64,000 nucleotides of DNA from Mitsuokella sp. oral taxon 131 str. W9106 (GCF_000469545.1 NZ_KI273072.1:1-64000), one strand, 5' to 3'. Counted from the first letter of the stretch, positions 26,001 to 35,930 are shown. Program-made: numbers and translations. Notes: a model not told the origin generated them from the letters alone.

Positions 26001-26970
26001 GCTTCCGCTCCTGCAAAAGGCGATTGCCCTTGCGGAGACGGGAACGGACGGCAAGGAGGCAAGCCAGTTTGCAGACGAGGCGGCAGAGACCCATGCCGCG
26101 CTTGCTGCCTGCCACTTCGCGTGCGGCGCGCGGGAAGCGGCGGAGCGCGAGGCGCTCATGGCCATTTCGCTCGATGGGCATGAGGCGCAGGCGCTCGACG
26201 TGCTCTGCGCCCTGCATGCGGATGGGGGAGAGGGGGAACTTGCCGCCCTGCTGGTTTCAATCTTAGGCGAGGGAGATGCGGTGCGCCCCTACCTCCTTCG
26301 CTTCGCTGAGAGTTATGGGCATATCGCACTCTATCGCCAGCTTTCAAAGGATTGGCAGACGGAATGCGAAATCGGCGCGTTCTACGACAAGGCAAAAGAA
26401 GAAGAGGCGGCATCGCTTCTCGCGAAGCTTGCGCCGGAAGCAGCGCAGCATATTCGCGAAGCGCCTGCCGTGCTGCTCATGCTGGAGCGGCAGGAGACGC
26501 CAGAAGCGGCGCACCTCGCGCTGCGCCTTGCCGCACTCATGCCGCCGGCGATGCAGGCGCTTTGGCAGGCGTATCGCGGTGCGGATCTCCCGCATGGCGC
26601 ATGGGCGGATGGCTGGAATCTCTTTGCGCTTGCCTTCGTCCGCTGGGGCAGCGACGCACAGGTCGTGCGCGTCCTGCCGCTCGTGTCCGCGCTTGGCGAC
26701 GCGGAAAAAGCAGCATTCTTCCATCAGCTCGTCATGGGACGACGATTCGCGGCGGCGGTTTCATCGGCAGGGCTTGTCCCTGCTGATTCGCCTGCCGCGA
26801 ATGGCAAGTTTTGGTACGATCTAGGACGCGCGTTTTTCGCCATGGATGAGAGGAAGACGGCACGGGAGTGCTGGGAACGGGCAATCTCGCTCGACCCTGC
26901 GCACGGCGGCGCATGCGCTTATCTCGTTTGGACGGCGCAGGACGATGGGGAAAAGGAGGGACGCGCATGA
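23011..26970 (+). CDS. Triple GT2 glycosyltransferase with TPRs
   Basis: 1319 residues with three repeats of the same unit. GT2 domains start at residues 1, 361 and 704, each opening [MV][KR][LI]xAC and carrying a nucleotide-binding loop, W-x-DDFxAxRN and a LDADE metal motif; TPR-like helices follow each. Unit 1 has VVDTGSTDAT and unit 3 VVDTGSKDGT, but unit 2 reads VLTGKDSAAA and may be impaired. This resembles the SunS-like family of TPR-linked GT2 enzymes, some of which glycosylate peptides. It is the first gene after flagellin, so flagellin glycosylation is the natural guess. Unit 2 begins at a GTG preceded by AGGGGAG, as though once a separate gene. Confidence 0.85.
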   Translation: MKLTACYMVKNEARNLPRSLASIRGAWDELIVVDTGSTDATKEIAASFGAHVLDVPWCDDFSAPRNAALEQARGDWILFLDADESFEKSKDLRAQLDGLMQESVDAWLLPLKNVEEGSAGAAAGNVQYLLRLFRNRADLRYRGRIHENIVRRDAELVWKYAPQKLLLLHTGYASHISREKAERNIRILLQEAKREGDAVTYSAYLADAYHGLGEYERAKYYAMLAIDNGVVTIGNRTGLYHLVQECMRHLGYPLEEQLAWAQKTKKQFQNHPDSLAECGIVLSSMGRLAEAKKNLSAALQHYEAKDYDKGYGSFFYDGIAEQIADRLKTIAVIEKDEAEAAHWEAQAMRYKKRQRGECESVRISACYIVRDEAEELRRSLESVAGEVDDIVLVLTGKDSAAAEVGQSFGARCQTFDWCDDFSAARNAAIEAARGDWIVFLDADEYLSEKTRGNLRSMIEREAEKGTQQLLFPIRNIEAGTGETLLVSCATRAFARKEGRAYVGRIHEEIRDDAKGTPRLVEPMRRIAETELMLIHTGYSAARSKEKAERNLRILLKELVTAAYPESLYMYLAEAYDGIGDAEHAIYYAKRDLATGGHKGVAYASRSHRILLRLYAESRQYEARMKVAEQAVHDFPDLPDFHAEYAECLADALDYETALTESERAAKLAAAYHGIEPSMLDPAALSVMERRRAVWQAICVRAAEMKLFACLIVRDAGKDFAIWAENAKAYADALIVVDTGSKDGTRERAVEAGARVITLAWQDDFAAARNTALAAAKEAGADWVTVLDADETFFDPSKVRLFAARTDLSMETIDAVQLPILHVDEDDGGREIKRQPYIRLLRMGRGLFYEGRVHEQLRKAGGEPAIWTEGRHLSIRHTGYSMGRIREKVRRNLALLLQEIAEGGKKPYHDRYLADCYYGLGDYEKALAHARAARRSPVHSIGAESDLFRLMLDAMRELSAPRTEQAALAREAVAAFPLLPDFYGRLGILLAPSAPTEALPLLQKAIALAETGTDGKEASQFADEAAETHAALAACHFACGAREAAEREALMAISLDGHEAQALDVLCALHADGGEGELAALLVSILGEGDAVRPYLLRFAESYGHIALYRQLSKDWQTECEIGAFYDKAKEEEAASLLAKLAPEAAQHIREAPAVLLMLERQETPEAAHLALRLAALMPPAMQALWQAYRGADLPHGAWADGWNLFALAFVRWGSDAQVVRVLPLVSALGDAEKAAFFHQLVMGRRFAAAVSSAGLVPADSPAANGKFWYDLGRAFFAMDERKTARECWERAISLDPAHGGACAYLVWTAQDDGEKEGRA

Positions 26971-28442
26971 GGATCACGGCTTGCTGCATCGCAAAAAATG
27001 AGGCGGCGAACTTGCCGCAATGGCTCGCGAGCGTGCGCGGCTACGCCGATGCCATCGTCGTCGTCGACACGGGCTCAACCGATGCGACGGCGGAGATCGC
27101 GCGCGCGGGCGGCGCGCGCGTCCTCTCGTTTTCGTGGACGGGCGACTTCGCGGCGGCGAAGAACTATGCGATCGAGGCGTGCGAGGGGGACTGGATCGCC
27201 TTTCTCGATGCCGATGAATTTTTCCGCGAGGAGGATGCGCCCACGGTGCGCGTGCTTGTCGCACGGTACGACGCGGAGGAGCACGTCGCGGGCCTTGCGA
27301 TGCGCCTCGTGAACATCGACCGCGACACGGGCGAGAACATGGGCACGTCGATGGTCGCGACGCGCCTCTTCCGAAACCGCCCGTGGATCCGTTACGTCGG
27401 CACCGTGCACGAGAGTCTGCGCAACCTGCGCCCCGCCTTGCCGCAGGAAATGAAGTATGTGGAATCGCCCGTCATCTACCATACGGGCTACTCGCGCGCG
27501 ATCATTGCGGAAAAGTCGGCGCGCGACCTTGCGATGCTGCTCGCGCGGCAGGAGAAGGAAGGCGTGCAGCCGCTCGACGACTTCCACCTCGCCGACTGTT
27601 ACTATTCGCTGAAGGACTACGAAAAGGCGGCGCATCATGCGGAGCGCGCGGCGCACGACACGCATCAGCCCGTCGGCATGGAGCAGCGCCCCTATATGGT
27701 CTGGGCGCAGTCGCTCATGCTGCTCGGACGGCCCGGCGCGGAAGTGCGCGCGGTGCTCCACGAGGCGGAGCGCCGCTACCCAGAGGCCGCAGCGTTCTTC
27801 CAACTGGACGGCATCGCCTGCCGCAGGATGGGCGACTTCCTCGCGGCGGAGCAGGCGTTCCTTTGCGCGCTCTCACTTACGGCAGAGCACCCAGACGACG
27901 CGGCGGCTCGGCTCCTGCCGCTGACGTATGAGCATCTGGGGGAGATCGCGCTTAGGAAGGGCGACAAGGAAACGGCGCGCGCGCTTCTCGCCGAGGGGCT
28001 TCGCCTCCAGGTGCGCCACGGGCACATGCTCCAACTGCTCGCCGAAGCGTGCGAGGGGCTGGCGGACGCGGATGTGATCGCGCTCCTGAATGGGCTTTTT
28101 GACAAGGCGCGCGATGCAGGCTACCTTGCGCAGATGCTCGCTGGGACGCGGCTCGGCCGCGCCGCGCTCTACTATGACCACGCGGCAGGCGGCGTGCTGG
28201 GGAGGATGGACCGTCTCCTTTTGGCAGGGCGGCCAGAGCCTGCGGCGGCGCAGCTCGTCGAGGAATTGGAGCGGACCTTTGTCCTCGCGGACGCGGCGCT
28301 CCATAGCGCGGGAACGGATGCGGCGCATGGCGTATGGCAGGTGCTCATGCCAAACGAGATCGCGGACGGTGCGAAGGAGAACGAACGGCTCAGAAAGCGA
28401 ATGGAGCGCACGCGTCTTTGGTACTGCAGCAAAAATGCGTAA
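26967..28442 (+). CDS. GT2 glycosyltransferase with TPRs (fourth SunS-like unit)
   Basis: 491 residues from ATG 26967, overlapping the previous stop (ATGA) and following AAAGGAGGG. The opening MRITACCIAKNEAANLPQWL, VVVDTGSTDATAEIA and FLDADEFF make it a close paralogue of the units in the preceding gene. TPR-like helices occupy residues 190-400. It is probably cytosolic and adds a sugar to the same glycan or protein. Its free-standing state beside a three-unit fusion shows the module is being multiplied here. Confidence 0.85.
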   Translation: MRITACCIAKNEAANLPQWLASVRGYADAIVVVDTGSTDATAEIARAGGARVLSFSWTGDFAAAKNYAIEACEGDWIAFLDADEFFREEDAPTVRVLVARYDAEEHVAGLAMRLVNIDRDTGENMGTSMVATRLFRNRPWIRYVGTVHESLRNLRPALPQEMKYVESPVIYHTGYSRAIIAEKSARDLAMLLARQEKEGVQPLDDFHLADCYYSLKDYEKAAHHAERAAHDTHQPVGMEQRPYMVWAQSLMLLGRPGAEVRAVLHEAERRYPEAAAFFQLDGIACRRMGDFLAAEQAFLCALSLTAEHPDDAAARLLPLTYEHLGEIALRKGDKETARALLAEGLRLQVRHGHMLQLLAEACEGLADADVIALLNGLFDKARDAGYLAQMLAGTRLGRAALYYDHAAGGVLGRMDRLLLAGRPEPAAAQLVEELERTFVLADAALHSAGTDAAHGVWQVLMPNEIADGAKENERLRKRMERTRLWYCSKNA

Positions 28443-28473
28443 CGGGAAAGGGAAATCAGGAAGGAAAGCCATT

Positions 28474-31400
28474 ATGAAAGCAGAGAAGGAGCTCGCAGAA
28501 GTCTATGCGGCGGCGTACCGCGCGCTCGAATCGCACGATTACGAGGCGGCGCGCATAGCTGCCGGGAAGCTTGCCGCACGCGCGCCGGTCGAGGCGGCAG
28601 GCCTTTCGTGCGCGATCGGGATTGAGGCGGGCGAGGCGGAGGCGGCGGAGGCGGCGTGGGAAAAACTTGCAGCCCTCGCGCCGCAGGACGTCTACACGAA
28701 ATTCCTCGCCGCCCGCATCGCCTTTCTGCGTGAGGATTACGCGCGCGCGCGGGATATCTTGCTGCCCATTCGCGCGGAGAAGGCGAACGATGACTATCAG
28801 GAGCGGATATGGAACCTCTACGGACAGTGCGCGCGCATCTTAGGCGATCCAAAGGAGGCGGGGCGTGCCTACCTCCACGCGGCGCGCGCGGCGACGTCCT
28901 TGGCGTTTGCCGCGACGGAGTACAGCGACTATCTGTTCAATCTCCACTACCTCCCCACGAGCCTTGCGGAGCAGAGACGGGCGGCAGAGGGATACGGCAG
29001 GCTCTTTCATGGCCTGCCGCAGTTTTTCCACGCCTATCCGAAGGAAAAGGAGAAACTGCGCATCGGCTACATCTCGGGCGACCTGCGCAACCACGTCGTC
29101 CTGCGCTTTGTCTATGCGTTCTTTTCGCACTGGGACAAGGAAAAATTCGAGGTATATGCCTACGCGAACAACGAGGAGGACGCCTGCAGCCGCCATCTGC
29201 AAAAGCGCGTCACGGCATGGCGCAATATCCTAGGGCTGCCGGCAGAGCAGGCGGCAAGCCAGATCTACGAGGACCGAATCGATATCCTCGTTGACTTTTC
29301 CGGGCATACGAAGGACAACTGCCTGCCTGTGCTTGCCTATCGTCCGGCGCCCGTGCAGATCTCGGGCATCGGCTACTTCGCCTCGACGGGGCTTCCCACC
29401 GTCGACTACTTCCTTTCCGATACGACGCTCGCGGCAGGAGAGGCGGAGCGCGCGTTTACGGAAGAGCTTCTCGTCCTTCCCGCGAGCCATTTCTGCTACA
29501 CGCCGCTGGAGGATCCCGCATTCCTTCCCGCCGCGCCTTCCGCGAAAAAAGGCTATATCACGTTCGGCAGTTTCAACAACTTTGCGAAGGTCAATGAAGA
29601 AGTGCTCGGCGCGTGGCGCGAGATCCTCGCGCGCGTGCCGGATTCGCGCCTCTTCCTCAAGACGGACGCGTTCGATGCGCCCGCGAGCCGCGAAGCGGCG
29701 CTCGCGAAAATCGAGGCGGCTGGCATCGACCTCGCGCGCGTCGATTGGCGCGGCGCGACGCGCGACTACCTCGGCGCGTACCGCGCAGTCGACATCGCGC
29801 TCGATCCATTTCCGTACCCCGGCGGCGGCACGACGTGCGATGCGCTCTACATGGGCGTCCCCGTCGTGACGAAGACCGGCGAGAGCCTCGGCGAGCGCTT
29901 CGGCGCGAGCATTCTCGTAAATCTCGGCCTTTCGGAGCTCGTCGCAGGGAGCACGGAGGACTACGTCCGGCGCGCCGTGGCGCTCGCGGGCGACGCGGAG
30001 ACGCTCTCGCTCCTGCACGCGAATCTGCGGAGGATGATGGAGCGCTCGCCGCTCATGGCGCACGAGCTCTACGCGTCTTCCATCGCGTCCGCCTATGCGG
30101 GCGTCTGGACGGCGTACTGCGGGAAGGCGAAGGCACCGAGCCGTGCAGAAATGCGCACGCTCGCGCAGCGGATGCGGTCGTTTCAGCAGAGGGGAGACAT
30201 ACGGCAGGCGGCAGCAGCCGCCTCGCATATCGTCGCGGGAGAGCCGGCCGATGCATCGCTCCTGAAGGAGGCGGCATTTGCCGCGATGGACGCGGGCGAC
30301 TCCTCCACGCTTCAAGCGGCGGCAGCCGCGCTTTGCAGCCATGTGCCGAAGAGCGGCATTGCGGCGCTCGCCGAAGCCTTTTCCGCCTCGCTTCGCGGCA
30401 GGCACTCCGCGGCGATTGCAAAGGCGAAGCAGGCGATAACGGCGCATGACCTGCCGAAGGAGGAGCGCGGCATCGCCTATCACCTGGAGGCCGAGAGCTA
30501 CAAGAAGCTCGGCCGGCGCGACAAAGCGGCAAGAGCCTACCTCGCATCGAGCGAGTTGAAGACGGCCGCACAGGGGAAGCTTGCGGACTACAGCAATTAT
30601 CTCTTGAACCTCAGCTACGGCACGCATGCGGAAGAAGACCTTTTGCGGGCGGCAAAGGGCTACGGTTCGCTGCTCGCCGGCATACAGCCGCTCACGCATG
30701 CGAAGGCGGCGCATCGCCATGCGCGCCTTCGTGTCGGCTACATCTCGCCCGACTTCTGCCGCCACGTCGTCGCCTGCTTTGCGCTGCCGTTTTTCCGCCA
30801 TGCGGATCGGGCGGTCTTCGAGGTATACGGCTACATGCTCGGCGCGGCAGATGCGGAGACACGGGAATTTGCGGCGCTTGCCGACCACTTTTGCGACCTT
30901 TCGGCGCTCCCGCCGAAGCGGGCGGCGCAGCGGATCGATGCAGACGAGATCGACATCCTGGTCGACCTTTCGGGGCATACGGGCGGGAATGCGCTGCCGA
31001 TCCTCGCCTATAAGCCCGCGCCCATCTTGGTTTCGGGCATCGGCTACTTCCGTACGACGGGGCTGCCCGCCGTCGACTATTTCCTCACGGACGAGCACCT
31101 TGCGCCTGCAGGCGAGGAGGCGTATTTCACGGAGAAGCTCCTGCGGCTTCCCGAAAGCCATTGGTGCTACGAGCCGCTCGCGGGCTCGCCGCCGACGGCA
31201 CCTGCGCCGTTCCTAAGAAATGGCTATGTGACGTTCGGCGCGCTCGCCCATTTCGACAAGGTCACGGACGAAATGCTCGCGCTTTGGGGCAAGATCCTCG
31301 ATGCCGTGCCAGACAGCCGCCTTTACCTAAAGAGCGCCGTCATGGACGATGCCGCACGGCGCGCGCGCGTGGAAGGACGTCTCGCGCAGGCTGGCATCGA

Positions 31401-33474
31401 CCTTTCGCGCGTGCAGCTCGAGGGGCGTACGGGCGACTACCTCACGGCGTATTACGGAATCGACATCGCGCTCGACACGTTCCCGTACACGGGCGGCGGA
31501 ACGAGCTGCGATGCACTCTACATGGGCGTGCCGCTCGTGACGCTGGCAGGCGAGCACCACCACGGACGCTTCGGACTGAGCCTCCTCGAAAACGTCGGCC
31601 TTTCGGATCTCGCCGCAACGAGCGGCGCGCAGTACGTCGGGATCGCCGCAGCGCTTGCAGGGGATGCCCATCGTCTCGCCGCGCTTCATCAGACGCTTCG
31701 CCTTTCGATGCGCTCGAGTGCACTCATGGACGGCGCGCGCTACATGATGCGTCTCGAACGTCGCTACCGCGCGATCTGGCGCGCGCATTGCAGCAAAATG
31801 GGCGAGCGGGATGCGCACGCGGCAAGCGAGGAGGCGCTCGGCGAAGCATTTTCGGCAGGCGATTGGGAGAAAGCCTCGCGCCTCGCATTCTGGCAGGCGG
31901 GGCTTTCACCGCGCCGCGAGGATGCCGAGCGCATGGAGGTCTTTGCCGCGTACGAGCGCAAGTGCAATTGCCGCACCGCGATGCTCGCGGCGGACTGCCT
32001 CGAAAAGGAGGGCGCAGATGCCCAGCTTCGCTTCCTGCGCGCTTCGGCGCTCGAACAGCTCGGCGCGCTTCCCGACGCGCTCGCCTTGACGCGCGAGACC
32101 TTGCAGATGGCGCACCTCGCGCCCGACGTGCGGCTGAAGCTCCTGCAGCTTGCCGCCTTCACGGCGTTCAAGCTCGGCAATCCAAAGGCACCCGATTACT
32201 ACCGTATGGTTTTTGAACAGGATCCCGCCGATGTCGATTCGTACAGCTCGGCGCTCTTTGCCTACAATTCCTTTTCGATCAAGGAAGACAATCTCTTCGC
32301 GCGCTCACAGCGATACGGCACGTTCTTTGACGGCGTCAGGCCGTATGCGCACGACGGCGCGCATCATCGTCACGAGAAATTGCGCATCGGCTACATCTCG
32401 CCCGATTTTCGCTTCCACGTCATGTTTCATTTCTACCTCGCGATGTTTACGGGCTACGATGCGGATGCGTTTGCGGTTTATGCCTACAGCCTTTCGGCGA
32501 AACGAGACAGCCGGACGGATATCGTCGCGCGCTGCGCCGATACATTCCGCGACCTTTCGGGCATGTCGGCGGATGAAGCGGCGAAGATCGTCTATGCAGA
32601 CGGGATTGACATTCTCGTTGACCTGGCCGGCCACACGGCAGGGAATGGCCTGCCAATCCTCGCGCGCAAGCCGGCACCCGTCTTGCTATCGGGGCTGGGC
32701 TACATGGCGACGACGGGACTGCCTGCCGTCGACTACTTCCTGACGGACGGCGTCCTCGACCCGCCAGGGGTCAACGAGCGGTATTTCACGGAGCGGCTTC
32801 TTCGCCTTACGAGCCATTTCTGCTACAGCGGCGTGCAGGATGCGCTTCCTGCATCCCTTGGCGCGCCGGCAAAGGAGCGCGGCTGGATCCTGTTCGGCTC
32901 GTTCAACCACTACCGAAAGATCACGGACGAAATGCTCGCCGCATGGCGGGAAATCCTCGCGCGCGTGCCGGGCTCGAAACTCCTCGTCAAGACGCAGGTC
33001 TTTTTCAGCCCCCAGATGGTGCTCGCGGCACATGCTCGCTTTCGCAGGGCGGGACTCGATCTGAACCGCGTGATCTTTGAGCCTGCGACGCTCGATTACA
33101 TGGAGCGCTACCTCGACGTCGACATCGCGCTCGATACGTTCCCGTACCCCGGCGGCGGCACGACCTGCGATGCGCTCTACATGGGCGTGCCTGTCGTGAC
33201 GTGTGCCGCGAGCCGCCACAGCACGCGTTTTTCCGCGAGTATCCTCGAAAATGTCGGGCTGGACGGCCTCGTGACGGACCGCATCGCGGATTACATCGAC
33301 CGTGCCGTCCACCTCGCGGGCGACATGGAGCTCTTGGACGCGCTGCACCAGAAGCTGCGTCCGATGATGCAGGCATCCCCCGTCATGGATGTCGGGCATT
33401 ACATGGAAGAGCTTGAAGCCGCATACCGAAAGGTCTGGGCGCGCTGGCAGGAAGGACAGGGGAACAAGGCATGA
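28474..33474 (+). CDS. Triple GT41 (OGT/SPINDLY-type) glycosyltransferase with TPRs
   Basis: 1666 residues from ATG 28474 (site AGGAAGGAAAG). TPR-like helices fill about 1-170, 565-745 and 1120-1300. Three GT41 catalytic modules start with GYISGDLRNH (about 193), GYISPDFCRH (about 750) and GYISPDFRFH (about 1301). Each has DILVDxxGHT, a GLPxVDYFLxD segment and FPYxGGGTxCDALYMGVP. The His in the GYISxDxxxH motif matches the conserved active-site His of OGT. Such enzymes transfer GlcNAc or other sugars to Ser/Thr of proteins in the cytosol. Three full copies in one chain is unusual. Flagellin is the likely acceptor from context; the donor is unknown. Confidence 0.88.
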   Translation: MKAEKELAEVYAAAYRALESHDYEAARIAAGKLAARAPVEAAGLSCAIGIEAGEAEAAEAAWEKLAALAPQDVYTKFLAARIAFLREDYARARDILLPIRAEKANDDYQERIWNLYGQCARILGDPKEAGRAYLHAARAATSLAFAATEYSDYLFNLHYLPTSLAEQRRAAEGYGRLFHGLPQFFHAYPKEKEKLRIGYISGDLRNHVVLRFVYAFFSHWDKEKFEVYAYANNEEDACSRHLQKRVTAWRNILGLPAEQAASQIYEDRIDILVDFSGHTKDNCLPVLAYRPAPVQISGIGYFASTGLPTVDYFLSDTTLAAGEAERAFTEELLVLPASHFCYTPLEDPAFLPAAPSAKKGYITFGSFNNFAKVNEEVLGAWREILARVPDSRLFLKTDAFDAPASREAALAKIEAAGIDLARVDWRGATRDYLGAYRAVDIALDPFPYPGGGTTCDALYMGVPVVTKTGESLGERFGASILVNLGLSELVAGSTEDYVRRAVALAGDAETLSLLHANLRRMMERSPLMAHELYASSIASAYAGVWTAYCGKAKAPSRAEMRTLAQRMRSFQQRGDIRQAAAAASHIVAGEPADASLLKEAAFAAMDAGDSSTLQAAAAALCSHVPKSGIAALAEAFSASLRGRHSAAIAKAKQAITAHDLPKEERGIAYHLEAESYKKLGRRDKAARAYLASSELKTAAQGKLADYSNYLLNLSYGTHAEEDLLRAAKGYGSLLAGIQPLTHAKAAHRHARLRVGYISPDFCRHVVACFALPFFRHADRAVFEVYGYMLGAADAETREFAALADHFCDLSALPPKRAAQRIDADEIDILVDLSGHTGGNALPILAYKPAPILVSGIGYFRTTGLPAVDYFLTDEHLAPAGEEAYFTEKLLRLPESHWCYEPLAGSPPTAPAPFLRNGYVTFGALAHFDKVTDEMLALWGKILDAVPDSRLYLKSAVMDDAARRARVEGRLAQAGIDLSRVQLEGRTGDYLTAYYGIDIALDTFPYTGGGTSCDALYMGVPLVTLAGEHHHGRFGLSLLENVGLSDLAATSGAQYVGIAAALAGDAHRLAALHQTLRLSMRSSALMDGARYMMRLERRYRAIWRAHCSKMGERDAHAASEEALGEAFSAGDWEKASRLAFWQAGLSPRREDAERMEVFAAYERKCNCRTAMLAADCLEKEGADAQLRFLRASALEQLGALPDALALTRETLQMAHLAPDVRLKLLQLAAFTAFKLGNPKAPDYYRMVFEQDPADVDSYSSALFAYNSFSIKEDNLFARSQRYGTFFDGVRPYAHDGAHHRHEKLRIGYISPDFRFHVMFHFYLAMFTGYDADAFAVYAYSLSAKRDSRTDIVARCADTFRDLSGMSADEAAKIVYADGIDILVDLAGHTAGNGLPILARKPAPVLLSGLGYMATTGLPAVDYFLTDGVLDPPGVNERYFTERLLRLTSHFCYSGVQDALPASLGAPAKERGWILFGSFNHYRKITDEMLAAWREILARVPGSKLLVKTQVFFSPQMVLAAHARFRRAGLDLNRVIFEPATLDYMERYLDVDIALDTFPYPGGGTTCDALYMGVPVVTCAASRHSTRFSASILENVGLDGLVTDRIADYIDRAVHLAGDMELLDALHQKLRPMMQASPVMDVGHYMEELEAAYRKVWARWQEGQGNKA

Positions 33475-35930
33475 CAAAATATCGTATCGGCTATCTTTCG
33501 GATGGCTTTTCCAATGAGGATCTGCGCGATTTCCTTCCCGTCTATTTTACGGCGTATGACAAGAACCGCTTTTCCGTATACGGCTACCATACGGGACGCG
33601 TGGACGAGGTCACGGCGATGTTCCGCGAGGCGGCGGACGGCTGGCACGACATGGAAGGAAGGACGGCAGCGGAGATCGCCGGCGCGATTCGCGCCGACGG
33701 CATCGACATTCTCGTGCAGCTCACGCGCCGCGACTTGCCGCTCTTTGCCGCCGTCCGCGCGGCGAAGAGCGCACCCATCGTCGTATTCGAGCCAGAGGGC
33801 GCGTTCTGCTACTCGCCGTTTGAGAAGGTGCTCGAATACGCTGTCTGTGCGCCGTTCCTCGATCGCGGCGCGTTGAAGGCGGCGTACCTTGACGGCAAGG
33901 CGGCAGGCGAGATCGACTACGACGCGCTCGACTTCGGTCTCTACCGCCATGCGCCGACGCTTGCGGCACTCTGCTGTGCGGCAGACCACAGCGTGCCGGT
34001 CGTCGTCTGCGACGAGGCGGGCTCGCCCGCACTTGCCCGCACGATGGAGGCACTTGGCATGGGGGGGCTGTACACGCGGGAGGAAAGGGATTTTGCCGCC
34101 GCCGCGCTGCGCCTTTCGGAGGACTTCGAGGAGATCGCGCACTATCATCGCAGGCTGCATTGGCGGCTTCACCGTTCGGCGATCATGGATGCAGCAGCCT
34201 TCATGATCGATACGGAACGGGCGTATAGCCGCCTTTTGGCAAAACGAGAGAAACGAACCAGAAAATCGCTCGAAACGTCGCTCTGTGCAGCAGGGAAAAC
34301 ACGGGATTGGAATGCGTTTCTCGCCGCATTCCACGCGCTTGACGGGAAAGGCAGGATTCCGAGGAACAAGCGCCTCATGGCAGCATGGGCGTACTTTTTC
34401 CTGCATGATTTCCTGCGCTGTCTCTTTTGGGCACGGGAAGCGGAACGATGCGGCGAGGAAAAGCCGATTACACAATGCTATCTGCAAAATCATGCACTCA
34501 TCCGTGCGAAGCGCTGGCAGGAGACCTATGCGGTCTCGCAAAAGGCGCTTGCGCTCGCTGCGCAGGGCGAACCGATGAGCAAGGATATCCGCTTTGCCGT
34601 CATGATGAATTTGGGAAGCGCATCGTATCGGCTGGGAAAGCCGGAGACGACCCAGGCGTACATGGAAGCGTATCGCCTTGCGACGCATGAAGTGGATATC
34701 TGCAGCTTCTACAGCAGCGTGCTCATGTCGTATAATTTTCAGGACGTGCCGCCGAAAAAAGTCTACGAAAGGCATCTGACGTACAATGATTTGTTCCGGC
34801 AAATAAGGCCCTATACGCATGAAGCCCACAAACGAAAGGAGAAGCTGCGCATCGGCTACATCTCACCGGATTTCCGCGCACACGTCATGGCGAGTTTCTG
34901 CTGGCCGTTCCTCGCGACGTTTGACCGCGATTCCTTTTCCGTCTACGCCTACAGCCTTGCGCTTGGCGATCCGTACACGGATACGTTTCATTCGCTCGTG
35001 ACCGTTTGGCGCGATGTTCATGAAAAAACGTATGCGGAAATCGCAAGGCAAATCCATGCGGATGAAATCGATATCCTCGTCGACCTCGCGGGACATACGA
35101 TGGGGTCGGGGCTTCCCGTGCTCGCGTATAAGCCGGCGCCCGTCCAGGTGTCAGGGCTCGGCTACATGACGACGACGGGACTCAGGACGGTCGACTACTT
35201 TTGGACGGATTCCTTCGTGGATCCTGTCGGACAGGGAGACGCCTATTTTTCCGAACATCTCGTGCGGCTCACGAGCCAGTTCTGCTACAACGGGCAGACG
35301 AATCTGCCCGCATCGGCAGGGGCGCCTGCGAAGGCGCGCGGTTACATTCTCTTTGCCTCGTTCAATCAGTACACGAAAATCACGGACGAACTCCTCGCGG
35401 ACTGGGCGAGGATTCTCGCTGCCGTACCGCGGTCGCGGCTGCTTATCAAAACGGAGGTTTTCGCCGATATACCTACTGTGGAAACCGCATACCGCCGCTT
35501 CGAGACGGCAGGCCTCCCGATGGACCGCGTGCTTTTCGAGCCGCCGTCACAGGACTACATGTACCGTTATCTCGACGTGGACATCGCGCTCGATACGTAT
35601 CCGTATCCCGGCGGCGGCACGACCTGCGATGCGCTCTACATGGGCGTCCCCGTCGTCACGCGCTATCGCGAAGACCGGCATAGCACGCGGTTCTCCCACG
35701 GAATTTTGTCGGTCATCGGCCTGCCGGAGCTTTCCTCTGCGTCGCGCGAAGGGTATGTGGAAAAGGCAATCGCACTTGCACGCGACGGCGAGCTGCTCGA
35801 CGCCCTGCATCAGAACCTGCGCACGATGATGCAGGGCTCCCCGCTCATGGATGCGCAGGGCTACATCGACGAAGTCGAAGCGAAGTATCGGATGATGTGG
35901 AAGCGTTATGAGGAAGGCCAGCATGGATGA
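33471..35930 (+). CDS. GT41 glycosyltransferase with a degenerate first module
   Basis: 819 residues, overlapping the previous stop by four bases. Residues 1-260 are a broken GT41 module: it opens YRIGYLSDGFSNEDL, losing the usual His, reads DILVQLTRRD instead of DILVDLxGHT, and lacks the central third including the GGGT and LYMGVP part. TPR-like helices follow (270-450). Residues 458-815 form a complete module with GYISPDFRAH, DILVDLAGHT and YPYPGGGTTCDALYMGVP. It is thus one active plus one presumably inactive, perhaps substrate-binding, unit. A seven-G run at 34061-34067 lies in the broken module. Confidence 0.85.
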   Translation: MTKYRIGYLSDGFSNEDLRDFLPVYFTAYDKNRFSVYGYHTGRVDEVTAMFREAADGWHDMEGRTAAEIAGAIRADGIDILVQLTRRDLPLFAAVRAAKSAPIVVFEPEGAFCYSPFEKVLEYAVCAPFLDRGALKAAYLDGKAAGEIDYDALDFGLYRHAPTLAALCCAADHSVPVVVCDEAGSPALARTMEALGMGGLYTREERDFAAAALRLSEDFEEIAHYHRRLHWRLHRSAIMDAAAFMIDTERAYSRLLAKREKRTRKSLETSLCAAGKTRDWNAFLAAFHALDGKGRIPRNKRLMAAWAYFFLHDFLRCLFWAREAERCGEEKPITQCYLQNHALIRAKRWQETYAVSQKALALAAQGEPMSKDIRFAVMMNLGSASYRLGKPETTQAYMEAYRLATHEVDICSFYSSVLMSYNFQDVPPKKVYERHLTYNDLFRQIRPYTHEAHKRKEKLRIGYISPDFRAHVMASFCWPFLATFDRDSFSVYAYSLALGDPYTDTFHSLVTVWRDVHEKTYAEIARQIHADEIDILVDLAGHTMGSGLPVLAYKPAPVQVSGLGYMTTTGLRTVDYFWTDSFVDPVGQGDAYFSEHLVRLTSQFCYNGQTNLPASAGAPAKARGYILFASFNQYTKITDELLADWARILAAVPRSRLLIKTEVFADIPTVETAYRRFETAGLPMDRVLFEPPSQDYMYRYLDVDIALDTYPYPGGGTTCDALYMGVPVVTRYREDRHSTRFSHGILSVIGLPELSSASREGYVEKAIALARDGELLDALHQNLRTMMQGSPLMDAQGYIDEVEAKYRMMWKRYEEGQHG

